A DNA stretch of 5,377 nt from contig CAZYLK010000276.1 in NCBI GenBank assembly GCA_964648365.1, positions 1 through 5,377 of the forward strand, given 5' to 3'. The translations under genes and the position numbers were made by a program. Source of the stretch: SURF-32 sp964648365. Lineage in GTDB: Bacteria > Planctomycetota > Phycisphaerae > UBA1845. This document shows, one piece after another, positions 1-5,264 of this stretch; position 1 is the first letter of the stretch; each line of letters starts with the position of its first letter. Under the pieces are notes generated by a model. It was given only the letters and a program-made list of their open reading frames with translations, was not told where the DNA came from and did no database searches.

Positions 1-322
1 CTTCTCCGGCGGCGAGAAGAAGCGCAACGAGGTGTTCCAGATGGCGGTGCTGGAGCCGCAGCTGGCGATCCTCGACGAGACCGACTCCGGCCTGGACATC
101 GACGCCCTGCGGATCGTGGCCGACGGCGTCAACAAACTCCGCAGCGCCGGCCGCGGATTCATCGTGGTCACGCACTACCAGCGGCTGCTCCAGTACATCG
201 TGCCGGACTACGTTCACGTGCTGGTCGGCGGGCGCATCGTCAAGTCGGGCGGCAAGGAACTGGCGCTGGAGCTTGAGGCGTCGGGGTACGCCGAGGTTGA
301 GAAGGCGGCAGCGATGGCTTGA
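1..322 (+). CDS. sufC: SufC, Fe-S assembly ATPase (3' part only)
   Basis: Partial gene; the reading frame starts at base 2 and gives the last 106 residues of a protein usually about 250 long. SufC is the cytoplasmic ABC-type ATPase of the SufBC2D scaffold on which Fe-S clusters are built. The fragment opens exactly at the ABC signature, FSGGEKKRNE, the SufC form of the LSGGQ motif (fragment residues 1-10). It continues with Walker B and D-loop (LAILDETDSGLDIDAL, about 21-36, with D25 and E26) and the H-loop histidine in VVTH (H58). The Walker A half lies off the left edge. The TGA stop (320-322) overlaps the first unit of a heptamer repeat tract. SufC normally sits directly before sufD; here a 205-bp repeat-bearing gap separates them. 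Identification is firm from the SufC-specific signature and the neighbours. Confidence 0.96.
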   Translation, partial: FSGGEKKRNEVFQMAVLEPQLAILDETDSGLDIDALRIVADGVNKLRSAGRGFIVVTHYQRLLQYIVPDYVHVLVGGRIVKSGGKELALELEASGYAEVEKAAAMA

Positions 323-382
323 ATGGCGAATGTCGAATAGCGAATAGCGAATAACGAATAACGAATAACGAATAACGAATTA
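320..382 (+). repeat. Heptanucleotide repeat tract 1 (9 units, CGAATNN)
   Basis: Nine contiguous 7-bp units run from 320 to 382: TGAATGG, CGAATGT, CGAATAG twice, CGAATAA four times, then CGAATTA. The core CGAAT is constant apart from the first base of unit 1; positions 6-7 vary. The tract is far more AT-rich than the genes around it. It begins on the sufC stop codon. Because 3 x 7 = 21, the opposite strand encodes a heptapeptide repeat of the IRYSLF(V/A) type in spurious ORFs. Function unknown; slipped-strand expansion explains the four identical CGAATAA units but not the ordered ends shared with tract 3. Confidence 0.93.
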
Positions 383-446
383 AGAACGCGCCGAACGCGA
401 CTTGAGCAAACAGAATCGTGACCTCGAGGGAATGGATTCTGGCAGC
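383..446. other. Unique spacer between repeat tracts 1 and 2
   Basis: This 64-bp stretch between the two tracts holds no ORF worth calling, no convincing -35/-10 pair and no hairpin followed by a T-run. With the tracts it makes up most of the 205-bp sufC-sufD gap (323-527). I see nothing further in it. Confidence 0.6.
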
Positions 447-488
447 CAAATGTCGAATGGCGAGTGTCGAATGTCGAATGTCGAACGA
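447..488 (+). repeat. Heptanucleotide repeat tract 2 (6 degenerate units)
   Basis: Six 7-bp units: CAAATGT, CGAATGG, CGAGTGT, CGAATGT, CGAATGT, CGAACGA. It is in the same orientation as tract 1 but lacks the CGAATAA type and is more degenerate, with substitutions in units 1, 3 and 6. It ends 39 bp before the sufD start codon, so it would lie in the untranslated leader immediately ahead of sufD in a sufC-sufD transcript. Function unknown. Confidence 0.85.
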
Positions 489-527
489 AGGAAACGCGGC
501 GGCGCTCGCGGGTATTGAAAGAGCAAC

Positions 528-1862
528 ATGGCATTAGCGACTGATAATACGATTGACCTGTACGCGGCATGGTTTGAGCGTCTGGCAGCTTCGCGTGCGA
601 ACGAAACCGCCGGGCTCGCCGAGTTGCGTACGAAAGCCCTGGCGTCCTTTCGCAAGCTCGGCTTCCCCACCACGCGGCTGGAGGACTGGCGCTGGACGAA
701 CGTGGCCGCGATCGCCAACACGGCGTTTGAGCCGGCCCCCGACGCCCGCGGCCAGGTCACTGCTGACGCATTGCGCCCGTACTGGCTCGACGGCGCGGCC
801 ACGGCTGTGGTCGTCAATGGCCGGTTTGCACCGCAGCTTTCGTCGCTTGCCGGATTACCCGCCGGCGTGACCGTCGCCAGCCTCGCCGAGCGCATCGCCA
901 GCCGCGACCCCGTCGTCGATGCCCATCTGGCCAAATACGCAAAGCTCGACCAGCCCTTCGCGGCGCTCAATACGGCGCTGATGGAAGATGGGGCGTTCGT
1001 TCACGTCGCCAAGGGAGTCGTGTGCGAGAGGCCGATCCAGATTCTGTACGTAACCACCAAGTCAACGAAGCCGATCACGGTCCAGCCGCGCTCGCTGATC
1101 GTTGTGGATTTCAACGCCCAGGCGACCGTGGTCGAGACGTTCATCTCGCTCGGCGACGAGTGCTACTTCAACAACTTTGTCACCGAGATGGTCGGCGGCG
1201 AGAACGCACACCTTGATCACTACCGCTACCTGCTGGAGTCGCCGGAGGCGTTTCACATCGCCACGGTGCAGCTCGAGCAGGGCCGCAACGGCCGGCTGGA
1301 TTCCAGCGGCTTCTGCTTCGAAGGGCGACTGACGCGCAACGATTTCAACGCCGTGCTGAATGGCGAGGGCGGATACTGCAACATCGACGGGCTCTACATG
1401 GTCCGCGAGGACCAGCACGTCGACAATCACCTGGTCGTCGATCATGCCACGCCGCACAACGGCAGCCGTGAGTATTTCAAAGGCATCCTCGAAGACCGCG
1501 GCCGGGGCATCTTCAGCGGCAAGATCATCGTCCGCGAGGGCGCCCAGAAAACCGACGCCAAGCAGACCAATATGAGCCTGCTGCTGTCGGACGAGGCCCA
1601 GATCGAAAGCAAGCCGCAGCTCGAAATCTTCGCCGACGACGTGAAATGCACGCACGGCGCGACAATCGGTCAGGTCAACACCGACGCCATCTTTTACCTG
1701 CGCACCCGCGGCATCCCGGAGGAAGAAGCCCGCAGCATGATGATCTTCGCCTTCGCGGACGAGAGCATCGCGGACGTGCGCGTCGAATCGCTCAAACGCC
1801 TGCTGGAGCAGCACATTCTGCGGCGGCTGCCGCAGGCGGTGATGCTGCCGGAGGATCTATGA
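528..1862 (+). CDS. sufD: SufD, Fe-S cluster assembly scaffold subunit
   Basis: A 444-residue cytoplasmic protein of the SufB/SufD family. SufD pairs with SufB and two SufC subunits in the SufBC2D scaffold; the SufB-SufD interface is where the nascent cluster forms. The N-terminal helical region (about 1-110, with LEDWRWTN at 51-58) is followed by the long beta-helix core (about 150-400). The conserved C-terminal block reads KCTHGATIGQVN (373-384), with H376 matching the position of the functional His360 of E. coli SufD, then FYLRTRGI (389-396). SufD rather than SufB is favoured by gene order, since sufB is expected upstream of sufC, and by this C-terminal block. Length is normal. The ATG at 528 is preceded only by a weak purine stretch (GAAAGAG) as ribosome site. 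The 3' end overlaps sufS by 4 bp (ATGA). Confidence 0.96.
   Translation: MALATDNTIDLYAAWFERLAASRANETAGLAELRTKALASFRKLGFPTTRLEDWRWTNVAAIANTAFEPAPDARGQVTADALRPYWLDGAATAVVVNGRFAPQLSSLAGLPAGVTVASLAERIASRDPVVDAHLAKYAKLDQPFAALNTALMEDGAFVHVAKGVVCERPIQILYVTTKSTKPITVQPRSLIVVDFNAQATVVETFISLGDECYFNNFVTEMVGGENAHLDHYRYLLESPEAFHIATVQLEQGRNGRLDSSGFCFEGRLTRNDFNAVLNGEGGYCNIDGLYMVREDQHVDNHLVVDHATPHNGSREYFKGILEDRGRGIFSGKIIVREGAQKTDAKQTNMSLLLSDEAQIESKPQLEIFADDVKCTHGATIGQVNTDAIFYLRTRGIPEEEARSMMIFAFADESIADVRVESLKRLLEQHILRRLPQAVMLPEDL
1850..1854 (+). promoter_or_regulatory. Ribosome binding site of sufS
   Basis: GGAGG lies 4 nt before the ATG at 1859, inside the 3' end of sufD. It decides the sufS start: the open frame extends upstream to an ATG at 1646 within sufD, but only the 1859 start has a strong ribosome site and gives a normal SufS N-terminus. 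Confidence 0.8.
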
Positions 1863-3133
1863 TTACGGCCACGGACCATACAAACAGGTCGCTTGCCGGC
1901 GACGGCGACTCGCGGGCATTCGACGTCGAAGCCATCCGGCGCGACTTTCCGGCGCTGGCACAGTCGGTCAACGGCAAGCCGCTGATCTACCTCGACAACG
2001 CCGCCACCTCACAGAAGCCGCACCGCGTGCTGGAGGCGCTGCGACACTACTACACGCACGATAACGCCAACATCCACCGCGGCGTCCATGCGCTCAGCGT
2101 GCGGGCAACGCAATCCTACGAGGCCGCCCGGGCAAAGGTGGCGCGGTTCATCGACGCCGGCCGACCGGAGGAGATCGTCTTCCTCCGCGGCGCGACGGAA
2201 GGCGTCAACCTGGTCGCCCAGGCGTTCTGCCGGCCGATGCTGCGCGAAGGCGACGAAATCGTCATCACGGCCCTGGAGCATCACTCCAACATCGTGCCCT
2301 GGCAGATGCTCTGTAACCAGACGGGCGCAGTCCTGCGCGTCGCCCCGATCAACGACGACGCCGAGTTGATGCTGGACGAGTTCGAGGCGCTGCTGACCCG
2401 GAAGACGCGGTTCGTCTCGCTCAGCCACGTCTCCAACGCGGTCGGGACGATCAATCCGGTCGTGCAGATGGTCGAACTGGCCCACCAGCACGACGTGCCC
2501 GTGCTGATCGACGGCGCTCAGGCCGTGCCGCACATGGCGGTCAGCGTCCGCGACCTCGACTGCGATTTCTACGTCTTCTCCGGCCACAAGGCGTTCGCCC
2601 CCACCGGCATCGGCGCGCTTTACGGCCGCTTCGACCTGCTCGAGCGTATGGAGCCCTACCAGGGCGGCGGCGAGATGATCAAGTCCGTCACCTTCGAAGA
2701 GACCAAGTACAACGACGTACCGTTCAAGTTCGAGGCGGGCACGCCCAACATCGCCGGCACCGTCGGTCTGGGCGCCGCTATCGACTACCTGACCGCCGTC
2801 GGCATGGATCGCATCGCAGCCTACGAGCATGAACTGCTGGAGCACGGCACGCGCGTGTTGGGCGCTATCCCGGAAGTCCGCCTGATCGGCACGGCGAAAC
2901 AAAAGGCGGCCGTGTTGTCATTCGTCGTCGAAGGCATCCACCCGCACGACGTGGGCACCATCCTGGATCAGGAAGGCATCGCCGTGCGGACCGGTCATCA
3001 CTGCGCCCAGCCGGTCATGCAGCGGTTCCGCGTGCCCGCGACTGCCCGGGCGTCGCTGGCCTTCTATAATACTAAGGAGGAAGTCGATCGGCTGGCAGCG
3101 GCGCTGCGCCGCGTGATCGAGGTGTTCGCATGA
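1859..3133 (+). CDS. sufS: SufS, class II cysteine desulfurase
   Basis: A 424-residue PLP enzyme that converts L-cysteine to L-alanine and an enzyme-bound persulfide, the sulfur source for Fe-S clusters. The start at 1859 gives an N-terminal leader of about 20 residues, then FDVEAIRRDFPAL (21-33) and YLDNAATSQKP (44-54). Active-site residues can be placed with a constant offset of 18 from E. coli SufS: H141 (EHHSNIVPW), D218 and Q221 (IDGAQAVPH), PLP lysine K244 (SGHK), persulfide cysteine C382 (RTGHHCAQP) and R397. All are intact and length is usual for the family. It overlaps sufD at the ATGA of 1859-1862 and sufU at the ATGA of 3130-3133, so the three are probably coupled in translation. 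Its partner is the downstream SufU; no sufE is seen. Confidence 0.97.
   Translation: MITATDHTNRSLAGDGDSRAFDVEAIRRDFPALAQSVNGKPLIYLDNAATSQKPHRVLEALRHYYTHDNANIHRGVHALSVRATQSYEAARAKVARFIDAGRPEEIVFLRGATEGVNLVAQAFCRPMLREGDEIVITALEHHSNIVPWQMLCNQTGAVLRVAPINDDAELMLDEFEALLTRKTRFVSLSHVSNAVGTINPVVQMVELAHQHDVPVLIDGAQAVPHMAVSVRDLDCDFYVFSGHKAFAPTGIGALYGRFDLLERMEPYQGGGEMIKSVTFEETKYNDVPFKFEAGTPNIAGTVGLGAAIDYLTAVGMDRIAAYEHELLEHGTRVLGAIPEVRLIGTAKQKAAVLSFVVEGIHPHDVGTILDQEGIAVRTGHHCAQPVMQRFRVPATARASLAFYNTKEEVDRLAAALRRVIEVFA
3042..3070 (+). promoter_or_regulatory. Possible internal promoter in the 3' end of sufS
   Basis: A perfect -10 hexamer TATAAT (3065-3070) stands 17 bp after CTGCCC (3042-3047), which matches the TTGACA consensus at only 3 of 6 positions. 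A start at about 3077 would give a leader of some 50 nt before sufU. The hexamer falls on the codons TAT AAT of a conserved SufS stretch (FYNTKEE), where this gene otherwise mostly uses TAC and AAC. It is followed at once by TAAGGAGG (3073-3080). Candidate only; the -35 is poor. Confidence 0.3.
3119..3124 (+). promoter_or_regulatory. Ribosome binding site of sufU
   Basis: GAGGTG lies 5 nt before the ATG at 3130. A second in-frame ATG follows directly at 3133; the spacing suits the first, which also overlaps the sufS stop codon. Confidence 0.7.
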
Positions 3134-3591
3134 TGTCCGATCTCGACGATCTGTACCGCGAGGTGATCCTCGACCACAACAAGAACCCGCGCAACCGCGG
3201 GCGATTGGAAGGTGCGGACCGTTCGGCCGAAGGCTACAACCCGCTCTGCGGCGATCACGTCACGGTCTTCCTGAAGATCCAGGACGGCCGGGTGGCGGAG
3301 GCGACGTTCGAAGGCTCCGGCTGTGCGATCTCGACGGCGTCGGCGTCACTGATGACGGAAGCGGTGAAAGGCAGGACGCTGGACGAGGCGAAGGCGCTCT
3401 TCCACCGGTTTCACCATCTCGTAACGCAGGAGGAGCGCAGCGAGGACGAAGCCGGAACGCCCGCGCTGGGCAAACTGGCGGTCTTCTCGGGTGTCTGCAA
3501 GTATCCCGCGCGGGTGAAATGCGCCACGCTCGCGTGGCACACGGTCAACAACGCGCTCGACGCCAGGGACGACGTGGTGACGACGGAGTAG
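3130..3591 (+). CDS. sufU: SufU, zinc-dependent sulfurtransferase
   Basis: A 153-residue IscU-fold protein of the SufU branch, which accepts persulfide sulfur from SufS and passes it to the SufBCD scaffold. The N-terminus LYREVILDHNKNPRNRG (8-24) is typical. The expected zinc ligands are present: C40 and D42 (NPLCGD), C65 (GSGCAIS) and C131 (RVKCATLAW); these correspond to Cys41, Asp43, Cys66 and Cys128 of the B. subtilis protein. The region about 95-118, including the acidic stretch EERSEDEAG, is the insertion that separates SufU from IscU, and the IscU LPPVK chaperone motif is absent. An additional cysteine, C123, lies eight residues before C131. The gene starts by 4-bp overlap with sufS and ends in TAG. 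After the stop the same frame stays open into the acetyltransferase. Confidence 0.95.
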   Translation: MMSDLDDLYREVILDHNKNPRNRGRLEGADRSAEGYNPLCGDHVTVFLKIQDGRVAEATFEGSGCAISTASASLMTEAVKGRTLDEAKALFHRFHHLVTQEERSEDEAGTPALGKLAVFSGVCKYPARVKCATLAWHTVNNALDARDDVVTTE

Positions 3592-3756
3592 AGAACGGCC
3601 CGTCGTGGAGATGTTCCCATCGGCGCGACACGCGAGAAAACGACCGGCGTAGCTGCCGGTCCGCCGACGATCGCGGCCTGCTCGACCGGGCTGCCACTGA
3701 CGATCGGCTTTGCGTTTCGCGTCGGCGGTGAAGCAGCAGCCGCCGAGGTCGTTCGC
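3592..3756 (+). other. sufU-GNAT interval, open in the GNAT frame
   Basis: These 165 bp follow the sufU stop. In the sufU/GNAT frame there are 55 sense codons and no stop, but also no ATG, GTG or TTG. The last 20 or so codons read like the first strand and helix of a GNAT domain (LTIGFAFRVGGEAAAAEVVR). An ATG at 3611 in another frame opens only 13 codons. A perfect 7-bp inverted repeat, GACCGGC (3642-3648) and GCCGGTC (3655-3661) with a 6-nt loop, could form a hairpin; no T-run follows, so it is not a standard terminator. Confidence 0.55.
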
Positions 3757-4218
3757 ATGCTGTTTCGCGAGTACGCCGCGACGCTGCCGATCGACCTGTC
3801 TTTTCAGGGATTCGAGCGCGAACTGGCGGAACTGCCGGGTTGCTACGCCGAACCGGCCGGCTGCATCCTGCTTGCCCGGCTGGGCGGCGAACCGGCGGGC
3901 TGTGTGGCACTTCGACCACTCGATGTGCATGCGCCCGCCCCGTCGGTCAGCGGCAGGACCGCGGGAACGCCCGACGCCTGCGAGATGAAGCGCCTTTACG
4001 TTCGCGAAACGGGCAGAGGCCTGGGGCTGGGCCGGCGGCTGGCCGAGCGAATCATCGCTGAGGCCCGCCGGATCGGGTACAGACGAATGTTGCTGGACAC
4101 GTTGCCGACAATGGCGGCGGCCAACCGATTATATGAGCTGCTCGGATTCTACGACGTGGAACCATACTACCACAATCCGAACGATGCGAGGTTCATGGAG
4201 AAATGGATACGGGGATGA
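3757..4218 (+). CDS. GNAT-family N-acetyltransferase (start uncertain)
   Basis: From the ATG at 3757 the product is 153 residues. It has the acetyl-CoA pyrophosphate loop RGLGLG (87-92; pattern R/Q-x-x-G-x-G/A) after the strand EMKRLYVRE (76-84), and the late GNAT helix AANRLYELLGF (121-131), whose Y126 is the usual position of the general acid. The SFQGFERELAELPGCYAEP block (15-33) is familiar from a group of uncharacterised bacterial GNATs. Substrate unknown. GAGG (3745-3748) lies 8 nt before this ATG, which supports it. However, the ATG falls inside what looks like the first helix, and matching sequence continues about 20 codons upstream where only CTG (3691, 3697) could start. Either the N-terminus is short or a rare start is used. 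It lies between sufU and sufT, in frame with sufU. A link to Fe-S assembly is not shown. Confidence 0.85.
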   Translation: MLFREYAATLPIDLSFQGFERELAELPGCYAEPAGCILLARLGGEPAGCVALRPLDVHAPAPSVSGRTAGTPDACEMKRLYVRETGRGLGLGRRLAERIIAEARRIGYRRMLLDTLPTMAAANRLYELLGFYDVEPYYHNPNDARFMEKWIRG

Positions 4219-4321
4219 GTCTTCCGGGCGCGAAGGCGGCACCCGCGGTGGCGCCATCCTGAGGGACGCGACGAGATTCACTCACGTAGGCTCTCTAACA
4301 CATTCCACTGTTTTGATCACC
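4219..4321. other. GNAT-sufT intergenic region
   Basis: This 103-bp gap has a GC-rich half that can fold: GGCGC (4227-4231) with GCGCC (4251-4255), enclosing CACC (4240-4243) paired to GGTG (4247-4250) over a 3-nt loop, with an 8-nt bulge. An AT-richer half follows (about 4275-4321). No T-run follows the fold. No convincing -35/-10 pair was found, although the gap is long enough to hold a promoter for sufT. Confidence 0.35.
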
Positions 4322-4705
4322 ATGCCTGAATCACCCATCGACAAGCTCAAGAATGAATCGCTGGCGGCGTCGATCACTGAAGTCCTGCGGACCGTGTTTG
4401 ACCCGGAAATACCGATCAACATTTACGATCTGGGCCTGATCTACGACATCGCCGTCGACGGCGGCAACGTTGATCTGAAAATGACGCTGACCTCGCCGAA
4501 CTGCCCGGTGGCCGGGGCGCTGGTGAGCCAGGTCGAATCACGGATCAAGGCGATCAACGGCGTCGAGACGGCCGCTGTCGAACTGGTGTGGGATCCGCCC
4601 TGGACCCCGGCCCGCATGTCCGAGGCTGCCAGACTGGAGCTCAACATGGAGGGCGACGAAATGCCTAAGAAGCGGGAGAGCTTTTTCGATATCGGCAGGC
4701 GATGA
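4322..4705 (+). CDS. sufT: SufT, DUF59/MIP18-family Fe-S maturation protein
   Basis: A 127-residue protein of the MIP18 (DUF59) family, whose bacterial SufT members help mature or deliver Fe-S clusters. Family motifs are clear: VFDPEIPINIYDLGLIYD (25-42), with the conserved DPE (27-29); TLTSPNCPVAGAL (55-67), with the single conserved cysteine C61; and the C-terminal VWDPPWTPARMSEAARLEL (89-107). A charged tail of about 18 residues follows (EGDEMPKKRESFFDIGRR). The frame stays open upstream to an ATG at 4133, but that extension overlaps the GNAT gene in another frame and has no family resemblance, so 4322 is chosen. No good Shine-Dalgarno precedes 4322, which is odd beside sufS and sufU. A TTG three codons upstream is an alternative start. 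It is the last gene of the cluster and converges with atpC. Confidence 0.93.
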   Translation: MPESPIDKLKNESLAASITEVLRTVFDPEIPINIYDLGLIYDIAVDGGNVDLKMTLTSPNCPVAGALVSQVESRIKAINGVETAAVELVWDPPWTPARMSEAARLELNMEGDEMPKKRESFFDIGRR

Positions 4706-4751
4706 CCCCGCCGGATTCGAGGGTGATCCGCCCCCCGCCAGGATCAGAAGA
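4706..4751. other. Gap between convergent sufT and atpC
   Basis: These 46 bp separate the ends of the suf and atp operons. A 6-bp inverted repeat, TGATCC (4724-4729) and GGATCA (4741-4746), encloses an 11-nt C-rich loop. It could be a weak shared hairpin, but neither strand has a T-run after it, so no intrinsic terminator is called. Confidence 0.3.
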
Positions 4752-5153
4752 TCATGCACCGGCCAGCGCGAGCTGAACTTCAGCCCGCTTGATGGCGGCG
4801 TTGCGGGCGTCGTATTCCTCGTCGGTGAGATTCGGCAACTCCTTCGCGGCCGCGAGCGCCTTGCGCTGCGCCTCGCGGTCGATGGCGTCGGGCGTGGTAC
4901 ACTGCTGCGTCAGAATCGTCAGCACGTTGTCCAGCATCTGAGCGAATCCGCCGTCGACGAAGAACGTCTTCTCGCCGGAACGCCCCGACACGCGAACGGT
5001 TCCGATCCCCAGCTTGGTCAGCAGCGGCGCGCGGCTGAGCAGGATTCCGACCTGGCCGTCGTGGGCGGTGAAGACCGCCGACGTGGCGTCCTCACGCAGC
5101 ACCTCGCGCTCGGGCGTAATAATCGTGCAGAGAAATGTGTTGCCAGCGGCCAT
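4752..5153 (-). CDS. atpC: ATP synthase F1 epsilon subunit
   Basis: A 133-residue epsilon subunit of the F1 central stalk, which couples rotation to catalysis and can inhibit ATP hydrolysis. The N-terminal beta-sandwich (about 5-88) has the family pattern FLCTIITPEREVL (7-19), HDGQVGILLSRAPLLTKLGIG (31-51) and FFVDGGFAQML (64-74). The C-terminal part (about 90-133) is the expected pair of helices, rich in Ala, Lys and Glu. Length is normal. The start at 5153 is preceded on its strand by GAGGTGA (5163-5157). It lies downstream of atpD, the usual order at the end of an atp operon, but across a 105-bp gap that holds two inverted heptamer repeat tracts. Confidence 0.95.
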   Translation of the reverse strand: MAAGNTFLCTIITPEREVLREDATSAVFTAHDGQVGILLSRAPLLTKLGIGTVRVSGRSGEKTFFVDGGFAQMLDNVLTILTQQCTTPDAIDREAQRKALAAAKELPNLTDEEYDARNAAIKRAEVQLALAGA

Positions 5154-5156
5154 CGA

Positions 5157-5163
5157 TCACCTC
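5157..5163 (-). promoter_or_regulatory. Ribosome binding site of atpC
   Basis: On the minus strand GAGGTGA ends 3 nt before the ATG at 5153, with the GAGG core 6 nt away. Repeat tract 3 starts only 4 bp further upstream, so structure formed by the repeats could affect access to this site. Confidence 0.75.
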
Positions 5164-5167
5164 GCGG

Positions 5168-5202
5168 TGAATGGCGAATGTCGAATGGCGAATAACGAAT
5201 TA
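5168..5202 (+). repeat. Heptanucleotide repeat tract 3 (5 units)
   Basis: Five 7-bp units, listed on the + strand: TGAATGG, CGAATGT, CGAATGG, CGAATAA, CGAATTA. Both the first two and last two units are those of tract 1, in the same order. It lies 14 bp upstream of the atpC start, antisense to the atp transcript. Its 5183-5201 part is an inverted match to tract 4. Confidence 0.9.
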
Positions 5203-5233
5203 CGGAAAAGCTCGCACCGCCGTTCCCTCTTCA

Positions 5234-5264
5234 TTCGTTATTCTCAATTCGTTATTCGCTATTC
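5234..5264 (-). repeat. Heptanucleotide repeat tract 4 (inverted)
   Basis: Read on the minus strand the units are a partial GAATAG, then CGAATAA, CGAATTG, AGAATAA and CGAATGA, the last ending at about 5232. It is in opposite orientation to tracts 1-3. The atpD stop codon (TAG, 5261-5259) is part of the first unit. The segment 5246-5264 pairs with 5183-5201 of tract 3 over 19 positions with one mismatch. Confidence 0.85.

Noticed and set aside
320..488. CRISPR array
   Set aside because: Units are 7 bp and contiguous, without spacers of regular length; no cas genes.
214..570. Minus-strand ORFs (118 and 69 aa) with IRYSLFVIRYSLFAIRHS-like heptapeptides
   Set aside because: They are translations of the 7-bp repeat tracts (21 nt = three units = seven residues) extended into sufC and sufD antisense; no ribosome site or family resemblance.
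1062..1814. 250-aa minus-strand ORF opposite sufD
   Set aside because: Shadow of GC-rich codon usage; sufD on the other strand is a clear full-length family member.
1646..1858. 71-residue N-terminal extension of SufS
   Set aside because: It is sufD read in another frame; the ATG at 1859 has a GGAGG site and gives the normal SufS N-terminus.
2009..2902. 297-aa minus-strand ORF opposite sufS
   Set aside because: Long antisense frames are usual in high-GC genes; composition is Val/Asp/Arg/His rich and it lies wholly within sufS, which has all its active-site residues.
3346..3930. Minus-strand ORFs (194, 115 and 124 aa) across sufU and the GNAT gene
   Set aside because: Antisense shadows without start signals; the plus-strand genes there are recognisable.
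4133..4321. 63-residue N-terminal extension of SufT
   Set aside because: It overlaps the GNAT gene out of frame and continues through non-coding sequence; the family domain begins after 4322.
4706..4751. Bidirectional intrinsic terminator between sufT and atpC
   Set aside because: Only a 6-bp stem with an 11-nt loop and no T-run on either strand.
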